A stretch of 60,650 bases of DNA, taken from NCBI GenBank assembly GCA_030539035.1, contig JAUNSU010000008.1, positions 1 through 60,650 of the forward strand, written 5' to 3'. The translations under genes and the position numbers were made by a program. Below, one piece after another: positions 9,317 to 18,023 of the stretch (the stretch's first letter is position 1; each line of letters begins with the position of its first letter). This DNA is from Planctomycetia bacterium (GTDB taxonomy: Bacteria > Planctomycetota > Planctomycetia > Pirellulales > Thermoguttaceae). The notes beneath the pieces were generated by a model that searched no databases, was not told the DNA's origin, and worked only from the letters and a program-made list of their open reading frames with translations.

Positions 9317-9361
9317 GCTCTTTTTTTCATTTTTCCAGGACTTTCCTCCGGGGATTTTCCG

Positions 9362-9367
9362 TATAAT
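9362..9367 (+). promoter_or_regulatory. Candidate -10 element of the metzincin gene
   Basis: TATAAT lies 55 nt upstream of ATG 9422 and just beyond the leuA terminator. The -35 region is poor. Its position supports ATG 9422, rather than a start at 9248, as the beginning of the protein. Confidence 0.4.
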
Positions 9368-9421
9368 AATAAGGCGTGGTGTTTTCGAAAAAATCCGGAG
9401 ATTGTCTATTTTGTTGAGTCT

Positions 9422-12259
9422 ATGATCAAAAGTTTATTGAAATTTTTACTGAAATCCGATAGAAAACGAAGTCGGGAGAACAATGGTCCGTCTTCGAACA
9501 GAGGCCGTATGCTCGGAATGGAACGGCTGGAAAACCGGGATCTACTGGCCGTTTGCGTTGGAGAAGTCGATTTTTCCATTTTGGAAAACGAGGAGTTCCT
9601 TGAAGCGAATGCGGTTCTGTCCAGTCCGGTCGGGAGTTCGGAAATGGCGGATCTTTCTCTTTTGGAGTCCGCGGCGGCCAACCCGACGACGGTGATCAAC
9701 GGACCGAAATGGACGTCCGATATTGATGTTTTTAATTTGAACAGCCTTGCCGGGGCTTCCCTTACGATCTATCTCGATTTTACCGGACACACAACGACAG
9801 GAACCTCCTGGAATTCTTCTTACAATTCGAATAATCCCATTATTACCCCGGTTTTTTCCATTGATTCGGATCCGACTTTCAACGATGCGGAGAAAGCGGC
9901 GATTTATGATATTTGGCAGCGGGTCTCCGAAGACTATCTTCCTTTCAACGTCAATGTATCGACTGCGGAACCAACTCTGGACGCGCTGATCCGAACGGAT
10001 TCTTCCGATACGGTTTATGGAATCCGGGTCTGCATTGGCGGATCTTACAGCGATTGGTATAAACACTCCGCCGGAGGTGTTGCCTATATTGGATCTTTTA
10101 CTTATTTAAGCGATACTCCCTGTTTTATTTTTTCGGACGGATTTAAATTTTCTTCCGGATGGAATACGAAGATGCTTTCTGAATCTCTTACGCATGAAGT
10201 GGGCCATTCTTTGGGATTGCGGCATGATGGGACCCTGGTCGGATCGACAAAAACGGAGTATTATACTGGAACAGAACTTTGGGCTCCGATCATGGGAACC
10301 GGCTATTATTCCCGTTTGACCCAATGGAGTAAAGGAGAATACGCCAATGCGGCCGTAATCAACAATGGCACGCAAATCCCGGATGGAGAAGACGATATTG
10401 CCGTTCTTACAAATAGGCTGGGATTGCGAGCCGACGATTATTCCGATTCGATCGACGATTCCTTTGCGTTGGGTGCACTCTCGACCGATACCGCAATATC
10501 CGGAATGATCGGGACATGCACCGATGTTGATTATTTCTCGTTTTCGACGGATCTTCTTTCCGGAGGTTTATTGATCGGCGGATATTCCGGCATTACGAAT
10601 CTCGATGTGCTCGTTAAACTGTATAATTCGGATAAAGAACTGATAGAAACCTATGATCCTTCGGAAACGTTCTACGTTCTGATGGATCTTTCCGATCTTT
10701 CCGGTTCGTATTATATTTCCGTGGAAGGGATCGGCTGGGGCGATCCTCTTACCGGAGGATATTCCGATTACGGAAGCTTGGGCGCTTACACTATTACGGT
10801 CGTTTCCGATCAGCTTCCCGATCTGAAATTTTATCAAGCGTCCGGAGCCCCTGCGGCTGTTTATCTTTATACAGCCGATGAACCGAATATTGTGAAAACG
10901 GTTTTCGCCTCCAACGAAACGATTTTCCTTTCGATCTGTTGGATAAATGATGGGTCGGAGGGTATCAACGCCGGATCCTATACTCTGTCGGCCTATCTTG
11001 ATCATTCCCGTGATTATTTGTTTAAGGCCCCTGTTTCTTCCAACCCTTACGGTAAAGCATACTTCATACACAATTCAGATTACTTCGATTTGGGAAACGG
11101 TTCTCATACGGTAAATTTCTATTTGGATTATGATTCGACCGTTGCGGAATCCGACGAAACCAATAATTTTTATACAGTATCCTTTACCATCTGCGATCCT
11201 TGGGAAATGTCCTCTTCATTTGCCGATAATCAAATTGAGGACGATAAAGTTGCTTATGGGGAAGTTGTCGGAACTTTTACGACTTCGGATGAAATGAACG
11301 GTTCTTCTTTCGTATATACATTGACGGATAACGCGGAAACGAACAACGGATTTTTTGAAATCGTCGATAATGAACTTCAGATCATTGATCCGGCCCTTTC
11401 GGCGGGAACCTACAGAATCGAAGTGAATACAAGGGCAGCCGAAGGATATTCCCGGACAGAGGAGTTTACCTTTACGGTTTACCTTTCCGCAGATATGTCG
11501 GTTTCCAATGATAATCCCGACTTGGGAACATGGACATTTCTGTCGGCAACGACCCGATCGGCGAAAGAAACGATCAGCTGGCTCTGGGATCTTTCGGGAA
11601 CAGGGAACGGAGATTTTACTGTTCGATCGGATGGAGCCTCCTCTTTTTGGCTGAACACGCTCGATTACAAGGCCTTTTGTGATTCATCTGCTGTTATTCG
11701 TGTTCAAGCGCAGGATGCTGATGGAAATCTGTCCAAAATTCAAACGGTCGATCTGAATATCGTGAATCCCATTCCGATCATTTTATTTGATTCCTATACA
11801 TTTGCGAACAATACGGTTCTCAAATTGAATATCAATGTTAAAATGGACGTTGGGTCTGTTAAAAAATGGACGGTCCAATGGGGAGACGGCAAGAAATCCG
11901 ACCCTGAATTGTGTTCGAGTTTTTTGAAGGTTGCGCACTATTATGGGGATTACACGGAAATTTCCAGCGGTGTTTCTCTTACTCTTGAACTGGCGAACGA
12001 AAAAGTATACACCTATTATTTGAGGGATATACCTGTGTCGTTAAACGGATCGAACTCGCCTGTTCCAGCTGTTGCGGATTCGATTTATGAACAGGAATCC
12101 TCCCTGATCGATTCGCCTTTACTCGAATCATCGTTGGCCGCATCTTCCCTTCCGGAAGAAGCGGTTTTGAAGACGGGATCTTCCCTTTACGACGAAATCG
12201 CCTGGTTTGTTCTGGAGGAGTCGGACAAAAAGAAAAGGAGTATGTTCGAATCCGATTGA
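9422..12259 (+). CDS. Secreted metzincin-type metalloprotease with planctomycete LExR signal motif
   Basis: A 945-residue protein. The N terminus is basic and then reads MERLENRDLLAV, matching the 'LExR-x-LLA' motif found at the start of many secreted planctomycete proteins. The protease domain carries the zinc motif HEVGHSLGLRHD (258-269) and a downstream Met-turn candidate APIMG (288-292), so it is a metzincin of the M10/M12-like kind. It is followed by a PPC-like region (about 345-460, with DVDYFSF), a CARDB-like Ig domain (about 485-600), a cadherin-like module (about 610-705) and a final PKD-like or Ig-like stretch. The ATG at 9422 has only a weak TTGAG-type RBS. The frame is open back to 9248, but that part contains the leuA terminator and the promoter. 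Substrate unknown. Confidence 0.85.
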   Translation: MIKSLLKFLLKSDRKRSRENNGPSSNRGRMLGMERLENRDLLAVCVGEVDFSILENEEFLEANAVLSSPVGSSEMADLSLLESAAANPTTVINGPKWTSDIDVFNLNSLAGASLTIYLDFTGHTTTGTSWNSSYNSNNPIITPVFSIDSDPTFNDAEKAAIYDIWQRVSEDYLPFNVNVSTAEPTLDALIRTDSSDTVYGIRVCIGGSYSDWYKHSAGGVAYIGSFTYLSDTPCFIFSDGFKFSSGWNTKMLSESLTHEVGHSLGLRHDGTLVGSTKTEYYTGTELWAPIMGTGYYSRLTQWSKGEYANAAVINNGTQIPDGEDDIAVLTNRLGLRADDYSDSIDDSFALGALSTDTAISGMIGTCTDVDYFSFSTDLLSGGLLIGGYSGITNLDVLVKLYNSDKELIETYDPSETFYVLMDLSDLSGSYYISVEGIGWGDPLTGGYSDYGSLGAYTITVVSDQLPDLKFYQASGAPAAVYLYTADEPNIVKTVFASNETIFLSICWINDGSEGINAGSYTLSAYLDHSRDYLFKAPVSSNPYGKAYFIHNSDYFDLGNGSHTVNFYLDYDSTVAESDETNNFYTVSFTICDPWEMSSSFADNQIEDDKVAYGEVVGTFTTSDEMNGSSFVYTLTDNAETNNGFFEIVDNELQIIDPALSAGTYRIEVNTRAAEGYSRTEEFTFTVYLSADMSVSNDNPDLGTWTFLSATTRSAKETISWLWDLSGTGNGDFTVRSDGASSFWLNTLDYKAFCDSSAVIRVQAQDADGNLSKIQTVDLNIVNPIPIILFDSYTFANNTVLKLNINVKMDVGSVKKWTVQWGDGKKSDPELCSSFLKVAHYYGDYTEISSGVSLTLELANEKVYTYYLRDIPVSLNGSNSPVPAVADSIYEQESSLIDSPLLESSLAASSLPEEAVLKTGSSLYDEIAWFVLEESDKKKRSMFESD

Positions 12260-12308
12260 TTTTTTGAAAGAGCAGGGATTCGGATCTCATGGAAAGAGAG
12301 AGTGAAGC

Positions 12309-13547
12309 ATGAAATTGCTTGATCGATATATAGTATGGAATTTTTCCTGTTCGCTGCTGATGTGGTGCGGGATTTTTATCGGGATTTATACGCTGTTCGA
12401 TTTGTTGAACAATTTTGACAGCTTTATCGGAAGGGTTGGTTTTTTCGAAACGCTTTCGATTATTGCGAGCTATTATTTTTTCCATTCGTTTTCCTTCCTG
12501 GATACGTTGTCTCCTTTCCTTTTTTTGATCTCGGCGATTACCCTTTTAAAGCGAATGGATCAGAGTAATGAGATCATTGCCCTGATGGCGTCGGGAGTCT
12601 CCCGATTTCGGATACTGATTCCGCTTTTATTGATCGCGTTGTTTTTTTCGCTTCTTTTTTTTACGGTTCGCGAAGTCGTAATCCCCACGCATTTGGTGAA
12701 TGTGGTTAAAACACCGGATGCTTATTTTGAAGGGGGAGAAGGGGTTGTGGTCAAGCAGATCCGGGACATGGAAACCCGAATAAGGATCTCGGGCGATAAA
12801 GTCTTTTCTGCGGAAAATCGGCTCCATAAACCGTTGTTTACTTTACCGCCCGGTTTTTCCGCGATTGAATCAAAGATCACTGCGGAAGACGCCGTTTATT
12901 TTGAAAGCGGCAAACTCCGAAAGGGGATCCCGGCCGGTTGGCTTTTAATGAAGGTTCAGGAAGGCGATCTTCTTCGATCTTCCTCTGTAAAGCGCCCGAA
13001 TTCGGATCAGGATCTCATTTTGACGCCGAAAGATTATTCGGATATTCTTGCTCTGGATCAATGTTTTATCGTTTCCCGGGTTCCTGTCGAGCTCCTTGCA
13101 ATCGGCGATCAATGGGTTTGGTATACATCGGTTTTCAAATTGGCCGAAGCCGCAAATAATCCCTCTCTGGATTTTAAAAAGGAAGATCTTCAAACACGGG
13201 TGCATCTCCGGCTGCTCCGGCCGATCATAGATCTTTTGCCGTTTTTCATCTTTCTTCCCATGATCTTTTTCAGAAATACGAAAAATATCACAAAAGAGAT
13301 CGGATTTTGTGTTTTTCTCACCTTTGTTTATATGGGCCTTCAATACGTTTGCTCTTATTTCGGGCCGAAAATAGATCCCTTCCTTGCCGCATGGTTTCCG
13401 GTTCTGATCTTTTTCCCGATCGCCGCTGTCGTTTTTACGGAACTTATTCTTACGCCGAAAATGATCAACAAAACCGCGAATATTCCTGCCGAAAATACAG
13501 AAAAAAATAGAGATAAAAATTATGTCAAAACAGACGAAAAAAAATAA
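12309..13547 (+). CDS. LptF/LptG-family (YjgP/YjgQ) permease
   Basis: A 412-residue integral membrane protein of the YjgP/YjgQ family. In LPS transport these form the membrane subunits that, with LptB, extract lipid from the inner membrane. The N terminus is typical (MKLLDRYIVWNFSCSLLMW), with a helix pair and a third at about 95-115 (LIPLLLIALFFSLLFFTV). A periplasmic beta-jellyroll region follows, then three C-terminal helices (LLPFFIFLPMIFF, FCVFLTFVYMGLQY, WFPVLIFFPIAAVVF). Length is close to the family norm (about 360-400). Only one permease is present here, while the complex normally needs two, so a partner or homodimer must be assumed. It starts with GAGAGAG and overlaps smpB by 26 nt. 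Confidence 0.88.
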   Translation: MKLLDRYIVWNFSCSLLMWCGIFIGIYTLFDLLNNFDSFIGRVGFFETLSIIASYYFFHSFSFLDTLSPFLFLISAITLLKRMDQSNEIIALMASGVSRFRILIPLLLIALFFSLLFFTVREVVIPTHLVNVVKTPDAYFEGGEGVVVKQIRDMETRIRISGDKVFSAENRLHKPLFTLPPGFSAIESKITAEDAVYFESGKLRKGIPAGWLLMKVQEGDLLRSSSVKRPNSDQDLILTPKDYSDILALDQCFIVSRVPVELLAIGDQWVWYTSVFKLAEAANNPSLDFKKEDLQTRVHLRLLRPIIDLLPFFIFLPMIFFRNTKNITKEIGFCVFLTFVYMGLQYVCSYFGPKIDPFLAAWFPVLIFFPIAAVVFTELILTPKMINKTANIPAENTEKNRDKNYVKTDEKK

Positions 13548-14019
13548 AAACGAAAATCCGGGCGAAAAAATTGTGAGCGAAAACCGGCGCGCCAGACATG
13601 ATTACGATATTCTGGATTCGGTTGAGTGCGGAATGGTTCTTGTCGGAAGCGAAGTCAAAAGTTTACGCAACGGATCGGTATCCCTTGCGGAATCCTACGC
13701 AAAGATTAAAAATCGGGAAGTTTGGTTGATCAGCTGTGATATTCCGGAATATTTTGAAGCAACCCATTTCAATCATCGGCCGAAAAGAGACAGAAAACTG
13801 CTCCTTCATCGTCGGGAAATCGATCGATTTGCCAAAAAAGTATTAGAAAAAGGGATTACCCTTGTTCCCTTAAAACTCTATTTTAAAGATGGAAAGGCCA
13901 AATTGCTTTTGGGGCTTTGCCGCGGAAAACAGGAACACGATAAACGGGAAGCAAAGAAAAAAGCCGATGTCGAACGCGGACTGAGAATGTATAAAATGAA
14001 AAAACCAACGGCCCGATAG
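13522..14019 (+). CDS. smpB: SsrA-binding protein SmpB
   Basis: A 165-residue OB-fold protein that binds tmRNA in trans-translation and ribosome rescue. Family signatures: NRRARHDYDILDSVECGMVL, VGSEVKSLRNGSVSL, KRDRKLLLHRREI and the basic C-terminal tail (KREAKKKADVERGLRMYKMKK) that enters the decoding centre. The start lies inside the end of the permease gene (26-nt overlap), implying co-transcription. No ssrA (tmRNA) gene is recognisable nearby. A strong terminator follows 100 nt downstream. Confidence 0.95.
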   Translation: MSKQTKKNKNENPGEKIVSENRRARHDYDILDSVECGMVLVGSEVKSLRNGSVSLAESYAKIKNREVWLISCDIPEYFEATHFNHRPKRDRKLLLHRREIDRFAKKVLEKGITLVPLKLYFKDGKAKLLLGLCRGKQEHDKREAKKKADVERGLRMYKMKKPTAR

Positions 14020-14121
14020 AAAAGCTTATACAGAGAAGGAAAATCAGAAAAAAATTTCCTATTCAAACGAACCCGGAATCCCGCAAGTAAATCGATAATC
14101 TTTTATTGTAATAAACTTTAT

Positions 14122-14150
14122 AAAAAAAGGGGAGTGATCCCCTTTTTTTA
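14122..14150 (+). terminator. Terminator after smpB (symmetrical)
   Basis: A-tract/GGGGA / TCCCC/T-tract hairpin with loop GTGA. The flanking A7 and T7 make it a classical intrinsic terminator that would work on either strand. It ends the permease-smpB unit. Confidence 0.9.
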
Positions 14151-14173
14151 TGGTGTGAACGATTGATCTTATC

Positions 14174-14202
14174 TTGTCAAAATACGGAAACAGGGGTATA
14201 CT
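14174..14202 (+). promoter_or_regulatory. Sigma-70-type promoter of tatC
   Basis: TTGTCA (14174-14179), exactly 17 bp, TATACT (14197-14202): one of the best canonical promoters in the window. It lies between the smpB terminator and tatC. Confidence 0.7.
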
Positions 14203-14257
14203 ATGAGAAATTGTGCTGTTGTTTTAAATGATAAACTCAAGAGATTCAGGAGTCGGA

Positions 14258-15523
14258 ATGGGCATTCGTTCTGAAAAAGACGACAATTTATTCAATGAAA
14301 GTTCCATGTCCTTTGGAGAACATCTCATTGAATTGCGCCGTTGTCTTTTGAATTCGATTTATTGGCTGGTCGGAGGTTTTTTGATCGCACTGGTTCCGCT
14401 GGGATCGTATCCTTCTCTGAGCAGCATGGCGGTCTCTTATATTCAGCGGCCTTTGAAAAAATCTCTGGAGCATTTTTATATTACGCAGTCGAATCTTCGA
14501 ATGAAGAAAGATAGCGATTATCTTAAAACGATCGGATACACGGGCAATACGGATGAAATCGCAACGCATTACAATATGACCGCAGAAGAATTCTGGATAT
14601 TTCCACAGGATCTGAGAAAAAGTCTGGATCCCAATTTGGGAAGTGCCGCACCGATCCCGGCCAAAAATCCTCCCGAGGTCAAGCCTGAACCCGAGGTCAA
14701 GCCGGAAGAGGCCGCCCCCAGGCGAATTGTACTCTGGAAAAAGTTGGCGGACGATTCCCGCATGAAAACGAAGGCATTAAATATGCCGGAAACGTTCGTG
14801 ATCTTTTTAAAAGCCGCTGTTTTCCTTGGAATTGTAATCGCAAGTCCCGGGATCTTCTATAATTTCTGGTCTTTTGTGGGCGCCGGCCTTTACGCGAGAG
14901 AGAAAAAACTCGTCTATCGTTTTCTCCCGATGAGTATTCTGCTCTTTATCGGAGGATTCTGCCTTGCGTTTTTCGTAATATTTGAAATGGTTTTGACATT
15001 CCTTTTGGAATTTAACGCAAGTATGAATATTGATCCGGATCCGCGAATTACGGAATGGTTGAATTTCGCGCTTCTTCTTCCCCTTGCTTTCGGAATCGCG
15101 TTTCAACTGCCGCTTGTAATGTTCGCGTTGGAACGATTGGGGATCTTTACTGTTAAGATCTATATGTCCCGTTGGAAGATCTCGGTCTTTGTGATCGCCT
15201 TTTTGTCGATGATGTTTACTCCCCCGGATCCCTGGAGCATGATCTGTCTTCTTACCGCTTTGATCGGACTGTACTTCGGAGGAATTCTGTTGTGCGTGAT
15301 CTTCCCCAAACAAAAGCGAACGTTCGACGACGATCTGGAAGAAGAGAGTGAAGACGAAGAACAGAAAAGCGTAAACGCGGATAAAGAGCAAGAAGACAGA
15401 ATCGAAAAGAAAGAAAACGATTCACAAGAAGATAAAACCGTCCCTCCTGCCGATGAAGCGGAAGATTCAGAAAGCAAAGAATCAGAGCCTTCGGGAGATA
15501 AGGACAAAGAGACGGAAAATTGA
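14258..15523 (+). CDS. tatC: Twin-arginine translocase subunit TatC with large loop insertion
   Basis: A 421-residue membrane protein, against about 250 for usual TatC. The N-terminal SFGEHLIELRR motif is diagnostic for TatC, the receptor for Tat signal peptides. Between TM1 (about 34-54) and TM2 (about 175-195) lies an extra periplasmic segment of about 120 residues including a Pro/Glu repeat (PEVKPEPEVKPEEAAP). TM2-TM6 look normal, with FTPPDPWS before the last helices. The C terminus is an acidic, Glu/Asp/Lys/Ser-rich tail of about 70 residues. Start: ATG 14258 with AGGAG 5 nt upstream, preferred over ATG 14228, which has no RBS. A likely client, the RR-signal Gfo/Idh protein, is encoded at 45440-46759. 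TatA/TatB are not in the window. Confidence 0.92.
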   Translation: MGIRSEKDDNLFNESSMSFGEHLIELRRCLLNSIYWLVGGFLIALVPLGSYPSLSSMAVSYIQRPLKKSLEHFYITQSNLRMKKDSDYLKTIGYTGNTDEIATHYNMTAEEFWIFPQDLRKSLDPNLGSAAPIPAKNPPEVKPEPEVKPEEAAPRRIVLWKKLADDSRMKTKALNMPETFVIFLKAAVFLGIVIASPGIFYNFWSFVGAGLYAREKKLVYRFLPMSILLFIGGFCLAFFVIFEMVLTFLLEFNASMNIDPDPRITEWLNFALLLPLAFGIAFQLPLVMFALERLGIFTVKIYMSRWKISVFVIAFLSMMFTPPDPWSMICLLTALIGLYFGGILLCVIFPKQKRTFDDDLEEESEDEEQKSVNADKEQEDRIEKKENDSQEDKTVPPADEAEDSESKESEPSGDKDKETEN

Positions 15524-15589
15524 TGTTTTCGGGATCGATCCCGATTGGACAGTATCATTTCGGACGACTAAATTTTTGAAGGAAAAGTA

Positions 15590-16459
15590 ATGGATATCGA
15601 TTTTACCCCCAAACATGATTATTTCGTGGGTATTGATTCGGACGGATGCGCTTTTGATACGATGGAACTCAAGCATAAAGAATGTTTTGCGCCCAATACC
15701 ATTTATCATTGGCATCTTCAAAGCATCAGTAAATATGCTCGGGAAGCGATCGAATTTGTCAATCTTTATTCAAAAAGCCGGGGGATCAACCGTTTTCCCG
15801 CGCTGATCGAAGTGCTTCAATGGCTGCAAAAACGACCGGAAGTGAAAGCGCGCGGAGTAAAAATCGAGATCCCTCAAGAAGTCGTCGAATGGATGAACAA
15901 GGAAACAAAGCTCGGAAATATTACTTTGGCCGAAAAAGTCAAAGAAACCAATGATCCGGTTCTGAAGAAGACTCTTGCCTGGTCGATCGAAGTGAACGAA
16001 ACGATCGATAAGATCGTTGGCGAAGGAGTTCCTCCATTTCCGTTTGTCCGGGAGAGCCTTCAAAAATTCGAGGGAAAAGCCGATATCATGGTTGTATCGG
16101 CAACTCCTCAAGCCGCTCTGGTCAAGGAATGGGACAATCAGGGGCTTCTTCCTTTTGTCCAGGCGATCTGCGGACAGGAAGCGGGAACGAAAAAAGAATC
16201 TCTCCAGTGGTCCAAAAAATACCCGGCAAATCATACTTTGATGATCGGGGACGCGCCCGGCGATTACAAAGCCGCCGTTGCGAACAACGCTCTTTTCTTC
16301 CCGATCAATCCGGGTGCGGAAGAAAAAAGCTGGGAGCGATTTTTCAATGAAGGAATCGGCCGTTTTCTCGGTAATTCGTTTGCCGGCGATTATCAGCAGG
16401 AATTGCTTGCCGATTTTGATACCCATCTGCCGGTTCTTCCTCCGTGGAAATCCGAATGA
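15590..16459 (+). CDS. HAD-superfamily hydrolase
   Basis: A 289-residue protein with HAD motifs: motif I DSDGCAFDT (about 17-25; nucleophile Asp and acid Asp), a motif II-like MVVSATPQ (about 165-172) and motif IV IGDAPGDY (about 220-227), with a conserved Lys between them. A long alpha-helical cap of about 120 residues separates motifs I and II. HAD enzymes use Mg2+ and an aspartyl-phosphate intermediate; the substrate cannot be told. Start: ATG with GGAAAAG. It lies between tatC and nrdR, without evident functional linkage. Confidence 0.85.
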   Translation: MDIDFTPKHDYFVGIDSDGCAFDTMELKHKECFAPNTIYHWHLQSISKYAREAIEFVNLYSKSRGINRFPALIEVLQWLQKRPEVKARGVKIEIPQEVVEWMNKETKLGNITLAEKVKETNDPVLKKTLAWSIEVNETIDKIVGEGVPPFPFVRESLQKFEGKADIMVVSATPQAALVKEWDNQGLLPFVQAICGQEAGTKKESLQWSKKYPANHTLMIGDAPGDYKAAVANNALFFPINPGAEEKSWERFFNEGIGRFLGNSFAGDYQQELLADFDTHLPVLPPWKSE

Positions 16460-16462
16460 TCC

Positions 16463-16468
16463 GTATAA
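16463..16468 (+). promoter_or_regulatory. Candidate -10 element of nrdR
   Basis: TATAAT lies directly after the stop of the HAD gene and 53 nt upstream of nrdR. No good -35. I see no NrdR-box pair here. Confidence 0.3.
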
Positions 16469-16521
16469 TCGAGTGATCTCTCATTTAACGGTGATCTCAA
16501 TTTTATTCAGGGAGTATTTCA

Positions 16522-16995
16522 ATGAAGTGTCCATTTTGTCGCGATGATAATGATCGGGTTACCAACACAAGATCGAGCGACGAAGGCTTTGTTGTGCGTC
16601 GTCGAAGGCTTTGTTTATCCTGCCATAAACGCTTTACAACCTATGAACGGATCGAGGTAACCAACGTGCGAGTCGTTAAAAGGGACGGAACGCGCGTTCC
16701 CTTTGATCGAAATAAACTTCGGGAAGGACTCGAACGCGCCTGTTGGAAACGGCCGGTCAGCGAAGCTCAGATCTCCGCCGTTATCGCAGAACTGGAAACG
16801 ATTATCGAAAATGATGGAGAAACAGAAGTCGATACCAATTATATTGGCGAGAAAATTATGGCCCTTCTGAAAAATCTGGATGATGTCGCTTATGTTCGAT
16901 TCGCAAGCGTCTATCGAAGATTTAAAAGTGTCCAGGATTTCGCCGATGAATTAAAACCGATGCTTGATTCCCGGGAGGAGACTCATCCGGAATGA
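16522..16995 (+). CDS. nrdR: Transcriptional repressor NrdR
   Basis: A 157-residue regulator of ribonucleotide reductase genes. The zinc ribbon has CPFC (about 3-6) and CLSC (about 31-34), with RRRRLCLSCHKRFTTYER following as in all NrdR proteins. An ATP-cone domain (about 49-139) senses ATP/dATP. Length is the family norm. Start: ATG with CAGGGAG upstream. No nrdA/B/J gene is in the window, so its target genes lie elsewhere. Confidence 0.96.
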   Translation: MKCPFCRDDNDRVTNTRSSDEGFVVRRRRLCLSCHKRFTTYERIEVTNVRVVKRDGTRVPFDRNKLREGLERACWKRPVSEAQISAVIAELETIIENDGETEVDTNYIGEKIMALLKNLDDVAYVRFASVYRRFKSVQDFADELKPMLDSREETHPE

Positions 16996-17044
16996 ATCGA
17001 AGTTGACCGCTCTGTCCTGAAGGAAGTCCTGCGAGTGGAAAAAA

Positions 17045-17941
17045 ATGAGAACGACGATGAAAACGACATCTGATCGAAATCTTGAAGAGGAAATAAGCCG
17101 GGAAAAAGAGACTCGGCTTGTTTGCGAGAAGATTGTATCATCGCTCAAAACGGAGGTGTTTAAACCGGCCTGGAAAAACCGGGCCGGAACCGCTGCCCTT
17201 TACTGCGCGGACGCCCTCCGGTTTATGGACGCTCTCATCGCCCAATATCCGAACGGGATTTTTGATATGATCTTTGCCGATCCTCCTTATTATGTTTCCG
17301 GAGGCGGATCGATCGGCGGAGCAGGAAAGAAAAATATCGTTCGGGACCGTTTTAATGAATTGGAAAAGAATCACCGATTCAATCTCAACTGGCTGGAACG
17401 CTGCCAAAAGCTGCTCCGTCCCAACGGATCGATATGGGTCTCCGGAACCTATCATGCGGTTTATTCCGCCGGATTTGCGATGCAGCAGCTGGGAATGAGG
17501 ATTCTGAACAACATTACCTGGGAAAAGTCGAATCCTCCGCCAAATCTTTCTTGCCGATGTTTTACGCATTCGACAGAAACATTGATCTGGGCCGCGCGCG
17601 ATCAGCATTCCAAATATCGCTTCAACGATCAGGAAATGCGAAAGGATTGCGGCGGAAAGCAGATGAAGTCGGTTTGGCTTTTCACTGCGGCGTCAAAGCA
17701 GGAGAAGGTTTGCGGTAAACATCCGACTCAAAAGCCGCTTGCGCTTCTGGAACGGGTCATTGAATCCTGTACTCTCCCGGGAGAACTGATCTTCGATCCT
17801 TTTGCGGGAAGCTGCACAACAGGAGTCGCTGCACTCCTCCGAAATCGATGTTTTATCGGCTGTGAACTGGATGAAAAATATGTTCGTCTTTCCCAATGCC
17901 GCTTTGAACGGCATGAAAAACCGCTTGTCGATTTGGAATAA
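17045..17941 (+). CDS. Solitary beta-class DNA methyltransferase (probably N6-adenine)
   Basis: A 298-residue SAM-dependent DNA methyltransferase. Motif order places the catalytic DPPY (79-82, in IFADPPYYVSGGG) before the SAM-binding motif (FDPFAGSCTTG, about 250-260), which defines the beta class. Most DPPY enzymes of this group modify adenine N6, although N4-cytosine cannot be excluded. The usual glycine after Ser in the FxGSG loop is Cys here. The segment SNPPPNLSCRCFTHSTETLIWA is typical of the target-recognition core. There is no restriction endonuclease, vsr or specificity gene next to it, so it may be an orphan methylase. ATG 17045 or 17057 are both possible starts. Confidence 0.88.
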   Translation: MRTTMKTTSDRNLEEEISREKETRLVCEKIVSSLKTEVFKPAWKNRAGTAALYCADALRFMDALIAQYPNGIFDMIFADPPYYVSGGGSIGGAGKKNIVRDRFNELEKNHRFNLNWLERCQKLLRPNGSIWVSGTYHAVYSAGFAMQQLGMRILNNITWEKSNPPPNLSCRCFTHSTETLIWAARDQHSKYRFNDQEMRKDCGGKQMKSVWLFTAASKQEKVCGKHPTQKPLALLERVIESCTLPGELIFDPFAGSCTTGVAALLRNRCFIGCELDEKYVRLSQCRFERHEKPLVDLE

Positions 17942-18023
17942 TGTTCCTTTGTAAATTGTAAAAAAAGAGAATCAAGGGACATTATTAAAATTTAACGAAA
18001 TTACCAAAGAACGAGGCAATACC

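Noticed and set aside
9248..9421. Upstream extension of the metzincin frame with a hydrophobic helix that looks like a signal anchor
   Set aside because: The stretch contains the leuA terminator (9280-9316) and the TATAAT at 9362, so it is not expected to be translated.
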